The position numbers and the translations under genes are program-made. From Roseiarcus sp963737365 (GTDB lineage Bacteria > Pseudomonadota > Alphaproteobacteria > Rhizobiales > Beijerinckiaceae): DNA of 64,000 bases. The stretch covers positions 1,054,001 to 1,118,000 of the forward strand of contig CAVTSD010000007.1 of the NCBI GenBank assembly GCA_963737365.1. Direction: 5' to 3'. The notes beneath the pieces were generated by a model that searched no databases, was not told where the DNA came from, and saw only the letters and a program-made list of their open reading frames with translations. Below, one piece after another: positions 17,336 through 26,266 of this stretch. Numbering within the stretch: the stretch's first letter is position 1; each line of letters opens with the position of its first letter.

Positions 17336-18070
17336 TCAGTTGCGCGCGCCGACAATCGCCCGCCAAAAACCGCTGTAGGCCAACTCGAGGCCTACGATTT
17401 CATAATTGAGATCGATCGCGTCCATCACCTCGTAGGCCGAGTTGTTGCAGATCGCGAAAATGATCAGTCCATCCTTCGACACGTGGCGACGCGCCTGACG
17501 CAGGTAGGACTCGGTGATCTGCCCCTGCGGATCACAAAGGCTATAGCGCTCGATGTCGTTTTCCGGGTTTTTGTCGACCAAAGGAGTGTTGAAAACGATG
17601 AGGTCGAAATCCTTCTCGTCGATTTTCTCGAACAGATCGGATTGAAACGCTGTTACATTGACGTTGTTAAGCTTGGCGTTGGCGATCGTCGCCTCGACGG
17701 CGATCTCGGAGATGTCCGTGGCGACAATTCGCGACGTCCAATTGGCCGCCATATAAAGCGAGATGATGCCGCAGCCGCATCCGATCTCAAGCGTCTTCGC
17801 GATCAGATTTTGGTTCATGGCTTTGATATTGCGAATAAAAAATTCAGAGCTCGAGTCCGGCAGCGGGTGGTAAACGCCGGCAGGAACGTCGACCACAAGG
17901 CCGTCGGTAAAAATTCGTTCCGGAACGGCCTGGCGGCGAACAAGAGCCTCATGCGCGGCCGCAATGTCGAACATCGACGTGTTGACCAGATTAGAAATTC
18001 CCAGCTTTCGAAGCACGGAAGCGCGCCGCGGCTGAATGCGCCGCTCGACCTTAAGGTAGCCGATGTTCAT
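17336..18070 (-). CDS. SAM-dependent methyltransferase, MTS/PrmC-like
   Basis: 244 residues from ATG 18070 with GAGG five bases upstream. Motif I is KTLEIGCGCGIISLYMA, followed by RIVATDISEIAVEATIANAK and FDLIVFNTPLVDK. The last motif is in the place of the NPPY tetrapeptide of PrmC and RsmC-type N-methyltransferases, but reads NTPL. That makes amino-group methylation of Gln or a nucleobase less certain. Base composition is lower in GC than its neighbours. It lies 101 bases downstream of the ABC permease gene on the same strand. Confidence 0.75.
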   Translation of the reverse strand: MNIGYLKVERRIQPRRASVLRKLGISNLVNTSMFDIAAAHEALVRRQAVPERIFTDGLVVDVPAGVYHPLPDSSSEFFIRNIKAMNQNLIAKTLEIGCGCGIISLYMAANWTSRIVATDISEIAVEATIANAKLNNVNVTAFQSDLFEKIDEKDFDLIVFNTPLVDKNPENDIERYSLCDPQGQITESYLRQARRHVSKDGLIIFAICNNSAYEVMDAIDLNYEIVGLELAYSGFWRAIVGARN

Positions 18071-18171
18071 GTAACCTCGCCCTATACTTGACGGCGCGAA
18101 TTCAATCTATTCGCCCGCGGACGCAAAAGCGCCCTCGCCGGCTCACCATACGACGAATAATTTGGTTTGTT

Positions 18172-18957
18172 TCAGGTTTCTCGCCCGCGCTCGCTGTCAT
18201 GCCAATCGCGCAACAACCAATGCGACAGCGCAGTCAGCAGCAGATGAATTGTGATCCCCGCCACCGAAATCAAGAGCAGCGCAGCAAACATCCGCGGAAT
18301 ATTCAGCCGAAACCCCAATTCGACGATGCGATAAGCGAGCCCGGACCCCTGCCCGGCGGAGCCTGCAGCGATTTCAGCGACGATCGCGCCGATGAGCGCC
18401 AGTCCGCCGCTGATCCTAAGGCCGGCCAGAAAATATGGGAGCGCCGAGGGCAACCTGAGTAGCATGAACTGCTGCATGCGCGATGCGCGATACATCTGGA
18501 ACAGATCGACAAGGTTATGGTCGGCGGAAGAGAGCCCGAGCGTGGTGTTGGCAAGGAGGGGAAAGAACGCCACCAGAAACGCGCAGACCAGGACCGCGAC
18601 GCCGGGCGAAAGGTAGATCAGCAATAGGGGAGCTATGGCGACGATTGGCGTCACCTGCATCGCGACGGCGAACGGATAGAAAGCCCGCTCGACCAGCCGC
18701 GATTGTGCGAAAAGGATAGCAAGCCCGACGCTGCCAATGACCGCGATCCCAAGGGCTTTGAGCGTAATCGACAGCGTCACCCACAGCGACGCCGACAATG
18801 TCGGCCAATCGGTGATAAGCGTGGAGATGATCAGGCTCGGCGCTGGCAATAGGTACGTTGGGACCGCGAAATACCTAACCAGCCCCTCCCAGGCGATCAG
18901 GCCCAGTCCCAAAGTAAGGGCGGGCACCGCATAGCCGACAAAATCGTCTTTGCTCAC
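18172..18957 (-). CDS. ABC transporter permease (SsuC/TauC-like)
   Basis: 261 residues with about six helices and the EAA-type loop (RASRMQQFMLLRLPSALPYFLAGL...) of binding-protein-dependent permeases of the nitrate/taurine/NMT1 group. The start is GTG 18957, which overlaps the stop of the ATPase gene by four bases (GTGA), so the two are co-translated. With the NMT1-like binding protein at 21546 and the deaminase at 22829 it probably forms an importer for a purine-like or other nitrogenous ring compound; this substrate link is inference. Confidence 0.9.
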   Translation of the reverse strand: MSKDDFVGYAVPALTLGLGLIAWEGLVRYFAVPTYLLPAPSLIISTLITDWPTLSASLWVTLSITLKALGIAVIGSVGLAILFAQSRLVERAFYPFAVAMQVTPIVAIAPLLLIYLSPGVAVLVCAFLVAFFPLLANTTLGLSSADHNLVDLFQMYRASRMQQFMLLRLPSALPYFLAGLRISGGLALIGAIVAEIAAGSAGQGSGLAYRIVELGFRLNIPRMFAALLLISVAGITIHLLLTALSHWLLRDWHDSERGRET

Positions 18958-19787
18958 GCCATGCCGCTCTTAAGCATGGTTGGGGGCCGATCGCCCATCG
19001 CGACATGAAGCGCTTCGGAGGTCTGGACGCAGGTGTCAGCATAGGCCTTGCAGAGCCGAAATCCCTCCTGGCGCGAGTCGGTTGGGGATTCTACGTTGAT
19101 TTCAGCGACTGCCCGTCCGGGACGCGCCGCCATGACGACGATGCGGTCCGAAAGATAAACGCTTTCGAAGACTGAATGCGTGACGAAAACTACCGTCGCG
19201 CCAAGCGACGTGCGGAGTGCGGCCAAATCGTCGTTGAGCTTGAGGCGCGTGATTTCATCCAAAGCCGCGAATGGCTCGTCCATCAAAAGGACCGTTGGCC
19301 GCGTCACAAGGGCGCGTGCGATCGACACACGCATTTTCATTCCGCCGGATAACTGCCGCGGATAGGCCTTCGCGAAACCACCCAACCCAACTTGCTCGAG
19401 CGCTTCTTCAACCCGCGGCCGAGCTTTGTCTTTCGACACCCCCGCGAGGCGCAACGGCAGCCATACGTTGGTGAACACGTCGGACCACGGCGTCAGCGTT
19501 GGCTCCTGAAACACAAAGCCCAGCGCCGGGCAGTTCGAGGTCCATATGATCTCGCCGCGCGTCGGCCCAGTGAGGCCTGCCAGCAACCGCAAAACAGTAG
19601 ATTTGCCGCAGCCTGACGGTCCGAGCAACGAGAGAAACTCGCCCGCCCGGATATCGAGATCGAGGCCTTCCAGAGCTGTAACCTGATTAGCGAAGACTTT
19701 ATGCACGCCTCGCAAGGTCACGAGCGGAAGCGGGGCGACCTGAATCGCCGCTGCTTTTGTCGTCGTCAGAGTTGCCATCTGGTTCAT
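18954..19787 (-). CDS. ABC transporter ATP-binding protein (SsuB/TauB-like)
   Basis: 277 residues. Walker A LLGPSGCGKSTVLRLLAGL, Q-loop GFVFQEPTLTPW, signature QLSGGMKMRVSIARAL, Walker B PTVLLMDEPFAALDE and switch VTHSVFESVYLSDR are all present. It is the ATPase of the NMT1/taurine importer class and overlaps the permease by four bases. The C-terminal ~50 residues (ESPTDSRQEGFRLCKAYADT) are typical of the ThiZ/SsuB-like branch. ATG start at 19787. Confidence 0.93.
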   Translation of the reverse strand: MNQMATLTTTKAAAIQVAPLPLVTLRGVHKVFANQVTALEGLDLDIRAGEFLSLLGPSGCGKSTVLRLLAGLTGPTRGEIIWTSNCPALGFVFQEPTLTPWSDVFTNVWLPLRLAGVSKDKARPRVEEALEQVGLGGFAKAYPRQLSGGMKMRVSIARALVTRPTVLLMDEPFAALDEITRLKLNDDLAALRTSLGATVVFVTHSVFESVYLSDRIVVMAARPGRAVAEINVESPTDSRQEGFRLCKAYADTCVQTSEALHVAMGDRPPTMLKSGMA

Positions 19788-20198
19788 GATGCAAACCCAT
19801 CCTTCAGTCGCGGCGTTTTAGTCCGCGACATCCTCCCAAGGCGTTGCAAGTCGCATGCCGCCGACATTCCAGCTCGCAAGAACTCTCGCCTTGCTTTTGC
19901 CATTCGCTGGCTGCCGCCCAAGTCACCCTCGCGCTTATCGCTCAAAGTGCCTGAATCACGGGCATCATAAACCTCGCTTTTCCGGTCGAACAACAGGTAA
20001 TGCGAGAACAAGATAAGTACAAGTGCCTTTAATTCGCTGCATTGCAGCGTCTCAGGTCTCAGTGAAGCGCGGCATTCTTGACGCCCATGTCGCAGCATGC
20101 CATCGCCTCCAACCACGGCGCGCCGACTGGAACCAACTCTAATCTGATTTGAATAATGCAGGCCTAGCCTTTTCGTTCCTTTGCCTAAGGCTTCCTCA
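19788..20198. other. Divergent intergenic region
   Basis: These 411 bases separate the ABC ATPase (minus) and a methyltransferase (plus). No gene-like frame stands out. The sequence is somewhat less GC-rich in its middle (around 19970-20020), consistent with promoters. Confidence 0.5.
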
Positions 20199-20948
20199 AT
20201 GGCCACGGACTACGTCGCCCCCAATCTTGAAGCGCCGATTCTCGATCATCTCTTCCCGAACATGATCGAGGCGGACAAGAGCGCCTCGACCTGGCCTTAT
20301 TTTCGCAAGCAGATCGACCATCCTTTTCGCGTCGATAGACGCAATCCGACGGTCGGTTTCATCAACCGCGACGAAGCTTCAATCCTTTTCGGCAACGCAC
20401 GGGCGTTCAAAGCGCAGAGCGGGATCGAGATCGGCGCTTGGCGGGGCTGGTCGACCGTCCATCTCGTCGCCGCCGGCATCGCGCCCCTCTACGTCGTCGA
20501 GCCTTTGCTTTCGGATGCAGACTGGCGGCGCGAATTCGAGGAGGCAATCGGCGGGGCTGGCGGAGGTCCGACGACAATTCTCGTTCCCGAACCCAGTCCG
20601 GCCGCCGTGGTTCGCCTGGCCAAAGCGGGCGCCCGATGGTCGTTCGCATTCATCGATGGCGACCACGACGGGGACGCTCCGACCCGCGATGCGCTCGCTT
20701 GCGCGCCCTACCTCGAAACCACCGCAATGGTGGTCTTTCATGACCTGGTGTCGCCCCATGTGGCGGCGGGGTTACGCGCGCTAGCGGCGGAAGGCTGGAA
20801 TGTGATGGCCTATCAAACGGCGCAGATGATGGGCGTTGCATGGCGGGGCGACGTCACACCAGTGGCGCACAAGCCCGACCCGACGCAACACTGGGAAGTT
20901 CCAGCGCATTTAGAGGGAATACCAGTATCGGGCGTCGTGGCCGCTTGA
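20199..20948 (+). CDS. Class I SAM-dependent methyltransferase (Methyltransf_24-like)
   Basis: 249 residues from ATG 20199 with AAGG eight bases upstream. The fold markers are GIEIGAWRGWSTVHLVAAG (motif I), LYVVEPLLSD, and WSFAFIDGDHDGDAPTRDA followed by MVVFHDLVSPHVAAGL. This is the same group of enzymes as the gene at 6429, with IDGDH corresponding to VDGGH there. The acceptor is unknown. It is followed 30 bases later by a cytochrome c gene on the same strand. Confidence 0.8.
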   Translation: MATDYVAPNLEAPILDHLFPNMIEADKSASTWPYFRKQIDHPFRVDRRNPTVGFINRDEASILFGNARAFKAQSGIEIGAWRGWSTVHLVAAGIAPLYVVEPLLSDADWRREFEEAIGGAGGGPTTILVPEPSPAAVVRLAKAGARWSFAFIDGDHDGDAPTRDALACAPYLETTAMVVFHDLVSPHVAAGLRALAAEGWNVMAYQTAQMMGVAWRGDVTPVAHKPDPTQHWEVPAHLEGIPVSGVVAA

Positions 20949-20978
20949 AGGCGCGCTCCGGCTTAAAAGGAGAGAACC

Positions 20979-21512
20979 ATGTCTCGAATTGCGTTGAGCA
21001 TGACGCTTGTCGCGGCCTTGGCCGCCCTCGGTTCACTCCCCTCGCGCGCTTTCGCCGACGACGCCCAGGTCGCTCGCGGGCGCTTTCTCCTCACGATCGC
21101 GGGATGTTCGGACTGCCACACGCCCGGCGCCCTGCTCGGTTCGCCGGACATGAAGCGGTATCTCGGCGGATCGGACGTTGGTTTCGCAATTCCGGGCGCC
21201 GGCGTCTTCGTGGGAGAGAATCTGACGCCCGACAAGGAGACCGGCCTCGGCTCTTGGACGGACGCGCAGATCATCGCTGCGATCCGCACCGGCAAAACGC
21301 CCGAAGGAAGAGAACTCAGCGCCGTGATGCCTTATCCGGCACTGTCACATCTTTCCGATGCAGACGCCCAGGCGATCGTCGCTTTCCTCAAGAGCATCCC
21401 GCCTGTCAGCAACAAGGTCAAAAACTTTGGACCTGATGAGAAAGTCACGATCAACGTTTCGACGGTCCTGCCGCCCGATGTCTACAACGCGTTGCCCGCG
21501 CCGAAAAAGTAA
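20979..21512 (+). CDS. Periplasmic c-type cytochrome, monoheme
   Basis: 177 residues with a signal peptide ending near SRAFADDA and one heme-binding motif, CSDCH, close to the mature N-terminus. A Met (AVMPYPALSHLSDADA) is a likely sixth ligand. The layout resembles class I cytochromes that take electrons from periplasmic dehydrogenases such as GMC or molybdenum enzymes. A GGAGAG ribosome site precedes ATG 20979. No dehydrogenase gene is adjacent, though the GMC pair at 38.7-40.8 kb and the PaoABC set at 47-51 kb lack their own cytochrome. Confidence 0.9.
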   Translation: MSRIALSMTLVAALAALGSLPSRAFADDAQVARGRFLLTIAGCSDCHTPGALLGSPDMKRYLGGSDVGFAIPGAGVFVGENLTPDKETGLGSWTDAQIIAAIRTGKTPEGRELSAVMPYPALSHLSDADAQAIVAFLKSIPPVSNKVKNFGPDEKVTINVSTVLPPDVYNALPAPKK

Positions 21513-21545
21513 CGCCGGCCGGAGAAGGAGCGTCGAAACGCCGCG

Positions 21546-22544
21546 TCATTTCGGACGCAAATCAAGGCCCACGCCCTTGTTGACGAACTGGAGCGTGTAG
21601 GCTTTTTTGAAGTCGATGCCTGCTTTGACCACGCCGGACTTCACCATCTCATTGTAGAAACCGCTCCAACGCTCGTCCGTCATCGCGCCGATCCCCAGCT
21701 TAAGGGTATCGCCCGAATCGACGATGCCGTAATCCTTCATTTTTTTGATCGAGAAGGCGATCTCGTCGTCCGTGAGTTCCGGGTTCTCCCGCTTGATGGC
21801 CTCATTGGCCTTGGAATTGTCGCCATAGAGGTAGTGGTACCAGCCAATCGTGGAGGCGTCGACGAAGCGCTGAATGATATCAGGGTGCTTCTCCAATAGA
21901 TCGCGGCGGGTCTCGACCAGAGTCGAATAGGTGGAGTAGCCATAATCGGCCAGCAGGAAGACGTTTGGCTTGAAGCCGCCCTGCTTTTCGACCTCGAGCG
22001 GCTCCGAGGTCAGATAGCCCTGTTGGATCGAATGCGGCTCGGCGATGAAGGGCGCCGAATTGAAGTTGTAGGGCTTGATGTTCTCGTCCTTGAAACCGTA
22101 AGCGAGCCGCATCCAGGCCCAGAATGTGTTGACTGCTCCGGAGCTGACAAAAGCCGGATTCGCCGCCGGAAGATCCTGCCATTTGTCGAGGCCGACGCCG
22201 GGGTGCGACATGAAGATCTGAGGATTTTTCTGGAAGTGGGCGGCGACCGCGATGGTCGGAATATTGTTCTCGACCGCCAGGAAGTCGCCGATCATGTCGC
22301 CGCCCATGAAGAACTCGATCTTGCCGGCGATCAGGAGCATGCCGCCGTTCGACATTGGGCCGCCCTGAAGGATTGTGACATCGAGGCCGTATTTGGCGTA
22401 AGTTCCGTCGACGAGAGCCTGATAATAGCCGCCAGCCTCCGGGTCGGCGACCCAGTTGGTCCCGAACGTGACCTTATCGAGCGCCGCCGCGGGTCCGGCG
22501 AAGGCCATCGCCCCCGCCAACGCAGCCATGATCACAACGCGCAT
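21546..22544 (-). CDS. NMT1-like ABC transporter substrate-binding protein
   Basis: 332 residues with a signal peptide (GAMAFAGPAAALDKVTFGTN). The mature part has the NMT1/THI5-like periplasmic fold: VTFGTNWVADPEAGGYYQAL, then the GLDVTILQGGP strand and IEFFMGGDMIGDFLAVE. The family binds pyrimidines, sulfonates, nitrate and related compounds. It is divergent from an 8-oxoguanine deaminase gene, so a purine or oxidised base is a reasonable ligand (inference). Its permease and ATPase lie 2 kb away on the same strand, separated by two plus-strand genes. Confidence 0.88.
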   Translation of the reverse strand: MRVVIMAALAGAMAFAGPAAALDKVTFGTNWVADPEAGGYYQALVDGTYAKYGLDVTILQGGPMSNGGMLLIAGKIEFFMGGDMIGDFLAVENNIPTIAVAAHFQKNPQIFMSHPGVGLDKWQDLPAANPAFVSSGAVNTFWAWMRLAYGFKDENIKPYNFNSAPFIAEPHSIQQGYLTSEPLEVEKQGGFKPNVFLLADYGYSTYSTLVETRRDLLEKHPDIIQRFVDASTIGWYHYLYGDNSKANEAIKRENPELTDDEIAFSIKKMKDYGIVDSGDTLKLGIGAMTDERWSGFYNEMVKSGVVKAGIDFKKAYTLQFVNKGVGLDLRPK

Positions 22545-22828
22545 ATGAATCCCTCCCGCGGTCCCATTCTATCGGCAGCATGGCGGCTCAGCCGGCCACC
22601 GCCGTGGGGTTGCTGTGCATTCGAACCACGCAGCTCGCGTGTTCCCTGCCGCCGCCCCTGCGGGTCCACCATAGGGGTCGAAATTTCAAGCGTCGAATAC
22701 ATTTTTCAGCGCCATGCGGAGGTCTCTATCGATGCAAGAGGCAGGCCAAAAGACTTTACCTTTCGCCGCGCTGCGCCTATGCGCCCCGTCTCTTGCCTCC
22801 CTTTGCTGAACCCGGAGCCGATCATCGC

Positions 22829-24160
22829 ATGCGCTTATGGATCAAGGACCCGCTCGCCATCCTCGCAGCCGATTCCGAGCGCGGCGTGGTGGTCGAAGGC
22901 GGTGAGATCGTGGAATGCGTCGCGCGCGGCCAATCGCCGGCGGTTGCCCCCGACACGACGTTCAACGCCTCGCGCCATGTCGTGCTGCCGGGGCTCATCA
23001 ACGCCCATCATCACTTCTACCAGACGTTGACGCGCGCCCATCCGGCGGGCTTAGGGAAAGAGCTCATTCCCTGGCTCGTCTCGATGGAGCGCGTCTGGGA
23101 CCGCATGACCCCCGAGGCCTTGCACATCGCCATCCGAATGGCGCTGGTCGAACTGATGCTGTCGGGCTGCACGACGGCGGCCGACCATCACAATCTCTTT
23201 CCCCCGAACCTTACGAACGCAATCGACATCGAGGTCGAAGAGGCGAGGAAGCTCGGCATGCGGATGACGGTCACGCGCGGATCCATGGGCATTTCCGAGA
23301 AGGACGGCGGCCTGCAGCCCAACTCGATCGTGCAAGATTCTGAAACGATTCTCGAGGACAGCGAGCGGGTGCTGCGACTGTATCACGACGCCAAACCCGG
23401 CGCGATGATCCGCGTCGCGCTTGCGCCCTGCTCGCCGCTCGCGGTGCCGAAGCGGGTGATGGTGGGATCGGCCGAACTCGCCGAGCGCTACGATTGCCGA
23501 CTGCATACCCATCTCTGCCAGTCGCTCGACGAGGACGTCTACGCGGTCCAGACATTCGGCGTGCGCTCGGTCGATCTCCTCGAGCAGGCCGGGTGGCTCA
23601 CCCCCCGCGCATGGGTCGCGCACGGGATCCATTTCAACGCGAGCGAGATCGAACGCTTAGGGAAAGCTGGCCTCAGCGTCTGCCACTGCGCGGCCTCCGA
23701 CATGGCCTTCGGCATGGGCGTCTGCCCGACCAAGGAACTTGAAGCGGCGGGCGTCGCGATCGGGCTTGGCGTTGACGGTTCGGCCTCCAACGATTCGTCG
23801 AACATGATGGAGGCCGTGCGGCACTCGCTCATGCTCCAGCGCCTGAGCTACGGGCCCTCGGCAGTGACCCCTTACGACGCGCTCCGCTGGGCGACCCAAG
23901 GCTCGGCGCATTGCCTCGGGCGAGGCGACATTGGCGCGATCGCCCCCGGCATGCAGGCCGACCTCGCGCTCTATACCCTCGATGAGCCGCGCTTCTCGGG
24001 CGCCCAGGACCCGATCGCCGCGCTCGCTCTCTGCGGCGCCCACCGCGCGGACCGGGTGATGGTCGCGGGCCAGTGGCGGGTGATCGATGGCGAGCTCGAG
24101 GGCGTCGACGTCCCGGCCCTGATCGCCAAGCACAAAGCGGCCGCGAGGGCCTTCGCCTAG
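22829..24160 (+). CDS. 8-oxoguanine deaminase (amidohydrolase family)
   Basis: 443 residues from ATG 22829 (GGAG upstream). Amidohydrolase metal motif PGLINAHHHFYQTLTRA, later H in CRLHTHLCQS, the VAHGIHF histidine and the metal Asp in LGVDGSASND are all present. The SGCTTAADHHNL and CHCAASDMAFGMG segments match the 8-oxoguanine deaminase branch (related to hydroxydechloroatrazine ethylaminohydrolase) and differ from ordinary guanine deaminase. The reaction is hydrolysis of 8-oxoguanine to urate and ammonia. The divergent binding protein gene suggests that the substrate is taken up. An open extension upstream of 22829 is not protein-like. Confidence 0.88.
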   Translation: MRLWIKDPLAILAADSERGVVVEGGEIVECVARGQSPAVAPDTTFNASRHVVLPGLINAHHHFYQTLTRAHPAGLGKELIPWLVSMERVWDRMTPEALHIAIRMALVELMLSGCTTAADHHNLFPPNLTNAIDIEVEEARKLGMRMTVTRGSMGISEKDGGLQPNSIVQDSETILEDSERVLRLYHDAKPGAMIRVALAPCSPLAVPKRVMVGSAELAERYDCRLHTHLCQSLDEDVYAVQTFGVRSVDLLEQAGWLTPRAWVAHGIHFNASEIERLGKAGLSVCHCAASDMAFGMGVCPTKELEAAGVAIGLGVDGSASNDSSNMMEAVRHSLMLQRLSYGPSAVTPYDALRWATQGSAHCLGRGDIGAIAPGMQADLALYTLDEPRFSGAQDPIAALALCGAHRADRVMVAGQWRVIDGELEGVDVPALIAKHKAAARAFA

Positions 24161-24236
24161 AGCCTAGGCAAGAGCGCGGATACAACCGCTGACGCGAACT
24201 TCGGCCCCGCGTAAACGTCACTAAACGGGCTTAAAT

Positions 24237-24285
24237 GCTAGTAAACGCTAGTAAAAATGCTGGCGTTTACTAGCGTTTATTTTTT
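24237..24285 (+). terminator. Iteron-like 9-mer cluster with 14-bp inverted repeat and T-tract
   Basis: The 9-mer GCTAGTAAA occurs directly at 24237-24245 and 24247-24255 (10-bp period) and inverted as TTTACTAGC at 24266-24274. The arms 24242-24255 and 24266-24279 form a perfect 14-bp inverted repeat with a 10-base loop, followed by six T. It can serve as a terminator for the deaminase gene that ends at 24160. The repeated 9-mers on one helical face could also be a protein-binding array (operator or iteron). Confidence 0.6.
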
Positions 24286-24497
24286 CGAATCGAGCCTTTT
24301 CAATGAGTTAAAAGCGTTTGGAATAAAAAATTTCTGCTCGTGATCTTCGGATCGCGTTGAAGTTGTACTGAGGGCGATGTCTGAGCGCGACCAGCCCGTG
24401 GTTCTTTCCATCATCCCTTCCTCTGCCGGTGGACTTAAGGACCGAGGCAATCCGGTCAGCAGAAACAGGCTTATCACATATTCCCAATTTGGGAAAG

Positions 24498-24505
24498 AAA
24501 TTGCT
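24498..24505 (+). repeat. Target-site duplication, left copy
   Basis: AAATTGCT directly left of the IS end, identical to bases 25617-25624. Confidence 0.92.
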
Positions 24506-25616
24506 GGCTCTTATAGCGTTGCCTGTTGATATGGCCCATTGCCGATAGCGCCTTTGATCCAGTTGGGCGGGGCGAGTTGGTCGCCCCAGGCTTCGATGGC
24601 GCGTCGCCAGCCGAGATAGCTTGGCAGGTTCTTGGTGGCGACGCCTTTGAAGGGGACCAGCCATTGCTTGAGACGGCTGTGATAGGCGTTGACGTTGTTG
24701 ATGTGCAGATGAGGCGCCTCGCCGGTCGGCTTTCCGGGCGAGGGCACGGCGTGGAAAGGAATGCCCGCCTGGCGGGCGAAAGCGGCGATCGCCCGCCCCC
24801 CGTCGCCGATCAGGTGATTGCCCGGCGTGACGACGCCGGCGAGCGCGGTTCGGACGGAAACGCCGTCAACCTGAGGCAGGACCGCATCGAAGGTCGCGCC
24901 CTTCCTGTCGCGCGCGACGAGGATGGGAATGTTATCCTGATAAAGGCCTGGATAGCGGGCCTTTCCACCTCGCTTTCGCGCCTTTCGCGGCAGATCGGAC
25001 CACCGGCCCTTGAAGGATTCGAGGATGAAGGTCTCATCCGCCTCGACGATTCCGCTCAACGTTCGAGGCTTGTCGTCGGCGGGCGCGCGCAAAAACCGAT
25101 GCCGCCAGCGGAACGCCGTCGTCGGATGGACGCCGCAGAGTTCGGCGGTCTTAGCCAGACTTTTGCCCTCGATCATCGCCTGGGCGTGAATGGGCCACCG
25201 CTCCTTCTTGCGCAGATGGGCCATCGGCGTCTTGGTCAGGGCGTTGAACGTGCGCCCGCAACTCTTGCAGCGGAACCGCAACAGCCCATTGGAACGACCC
25301 CAGCCGACGACATCGCGGCCCGCGCAATGGGGGCAGCCCTGGGACGCGACCCGCTCGAGACTGGCCGACCCAAGCGTGTCCTCCCGAGGTCGGCGCTTGC
25401 CGCCCCGCTTCGGCCAAGCCTCGGAAGTCCCGTCCGGCGCGGAGATCGACGCCTCGACCGCCGCCCGCTTCAAGGTCGCCAAAGCCTCGACCCGTTGTTC
25501 CGCGCTCAAGCCAGCCACCGCCGCCAGCCATGCCGAAAAGTCCTCAGCCCGCATCGAATCAACTCCTCCGATCCAAGCCACTCTCATCCAAATCAACAGA
25601 AAACGCTATAAGAGCC
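24506..25616 (-). mobile_element. Intact IS1595-family insertion sequence
   Basis: The 1111-bp element is bounded by inverted repeats: left GGCTCTTATAGCGTT then GCCTGTTGAT, right (reverse complement) GGCTCTTATAGCGTT then TTCTGTTGAT. It is flanked by a perfect 8-bp duplication AAATTGCT, the size expected for IS1595. It holds one transposase gene. Perfect duplication and an unbroken transposase imply recent insertion. Confidence 0.95.
24511..25554 (-). CDS. IS1595-family transposase
   Basis: 347 residues from ATG 25554, chosen because GGAGGAG lies seven bases upstream; an in-frame start at 25596 would add 14 residues. Domains in order: N-terminal helical part, zinc ribbon (CPHC and CKSC pairs), helix-turn-helix (SLAKTAELCGVHPTTAFRW), and the DDE-type ISXO2 nuclease with acidic residues in GIVEADETFI and LIGDGGRAIA and the NNVNAYHSRLKQW block with Asn/His as in IS1595. 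The stop codon lies inside the left inverted repeat. No frameshift or stop breaks the gene, so the element may be active. Confidence 0.95.
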   Translation of the reverse strand: MRAEDFSAWLAAVAGLSAEQRVEALATLKRAAVEASISAPDGTSEAWPKRGGKRRPREDTLGSASLERVASQGCPHCAGRDVVGWGRSNGLLRFRCKSCGRTFNALTKTPMAHLRKKERWPIHAQAMIEGKSLAKTAELCGVHPTTAFRWRHRFLRAPADDKPRTLSGIVEADETFILESFKGRWSDLPRKARKRGGKARYPGLYQDNIPILVARDRKGATFDAVLPQVDGVSVRTALAGVVTPGNHLIGDGGRAIAAFARQAGIPFHAVPSPGKPTGEAPHLHINNVNAYHSRLKQWLVPFKGVATKNLPSYLGWRRAIEAWGDQLAPPNWIKGAIGNGPYQQATL

Positions 25617-25624
25617 AAATTGCT
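25617..25624 (+). repeat. Target-site duplication, right copy
   Basis: AAATTGCT directly right of the IS end, identical to bases 24498-24505. Confidence 0.92.
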
Positions 25625-26266
25625 GGCTGCGTCGGCTCCGCCATGAGTTCAGTCGACCCCAGACTTTTTCTATCCAGTTGGGCGCTAACCGCCGAGGGAC
25701 GCGAGGGACGGTCCTTTACGAATGGTTCAAGATCTCGCCGGCTCCGGCTTCGCACAGCGCGCCGTCTGAAATCGGTAATTTGCCACGTAAGCCGTGGGGC
25801 CAAATTCCGCAAGCATGTCGAAGGGCCGCAAAGATTTGTCGTCATGTCTTAAGCACACTAACAAAATAGATATCGCATGGTAGCTTTCCAGAGCCAACTC
25901 ATTCCAAAGACGCTTGAAATCCTTGTGTTGGTTAGGTTGAGCGCGTATCTTTCATATCTCGGAGTCAGTCGGAAATCCTAGCCCAGCTCACCGCGGGCGT
26001 GTCGTTTCCGGTCAGGATCGTTCTATTATTCATCGATTGGGCCGGCGGGAGAATTCTCTGAAGGCGGCGTCGCTTTGCACTTCCAACTCCGACTACATTG
26101 CATTTCGCGACCAGAATGAGGTCCGGCCGAAAGAGAAATGGCCTTCGCGTCTCACCTGCGGCGAACCGAGGCATGCTTGCAAAATGGGCTCCGTCTCATC
26201 GACGCTAACAGAACCGTCGTTTCCTCAACTTGAATTGGAAGACTTGGAGCCGTGCAGGCACACCTA
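25625..26266. other. Lower-GC stretch without a convincing gene
   Basis: Between the IS and the glycosyltransferase gene no frame looks like a protein. GC is visibly lower than in the flanks, especially 25850-26120. It probably holds the promoter of the glycosyltransferase and decayed accessory DNA. Confidence 0.5.

Larger units (their letters stand above)
24377..25852 (+). pseudogene. Possible ORF split by the IS1595-family insertion
   Basis: If the IS and one target copy are removed, an open frame runs from ATG 24377 (MSERDQPVVLSIIPSS) through the duplicated AAATTGCT and on in the same frame to a stop at 25852, about 118 residues. The first half looks protein-like, the second half is rich in Ser and Arg and less so. 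I do not recognise the family. It may be chance, but it shows that the insertion point can lie inside a gene. Confidence 0.25.

Noticed and set aside
22023..23030. Plus-strand 335-codon open frame
   Set aside because: Overlaps the antisense of the binding protein and another frame of the deaminase; no protein character.
24526..25611. Plus-strand 361-codon open frame across the IS
   Set aside because: Exact antisense of the transposase, which has clear zinc-ribbon, HTH and DDE motifs.
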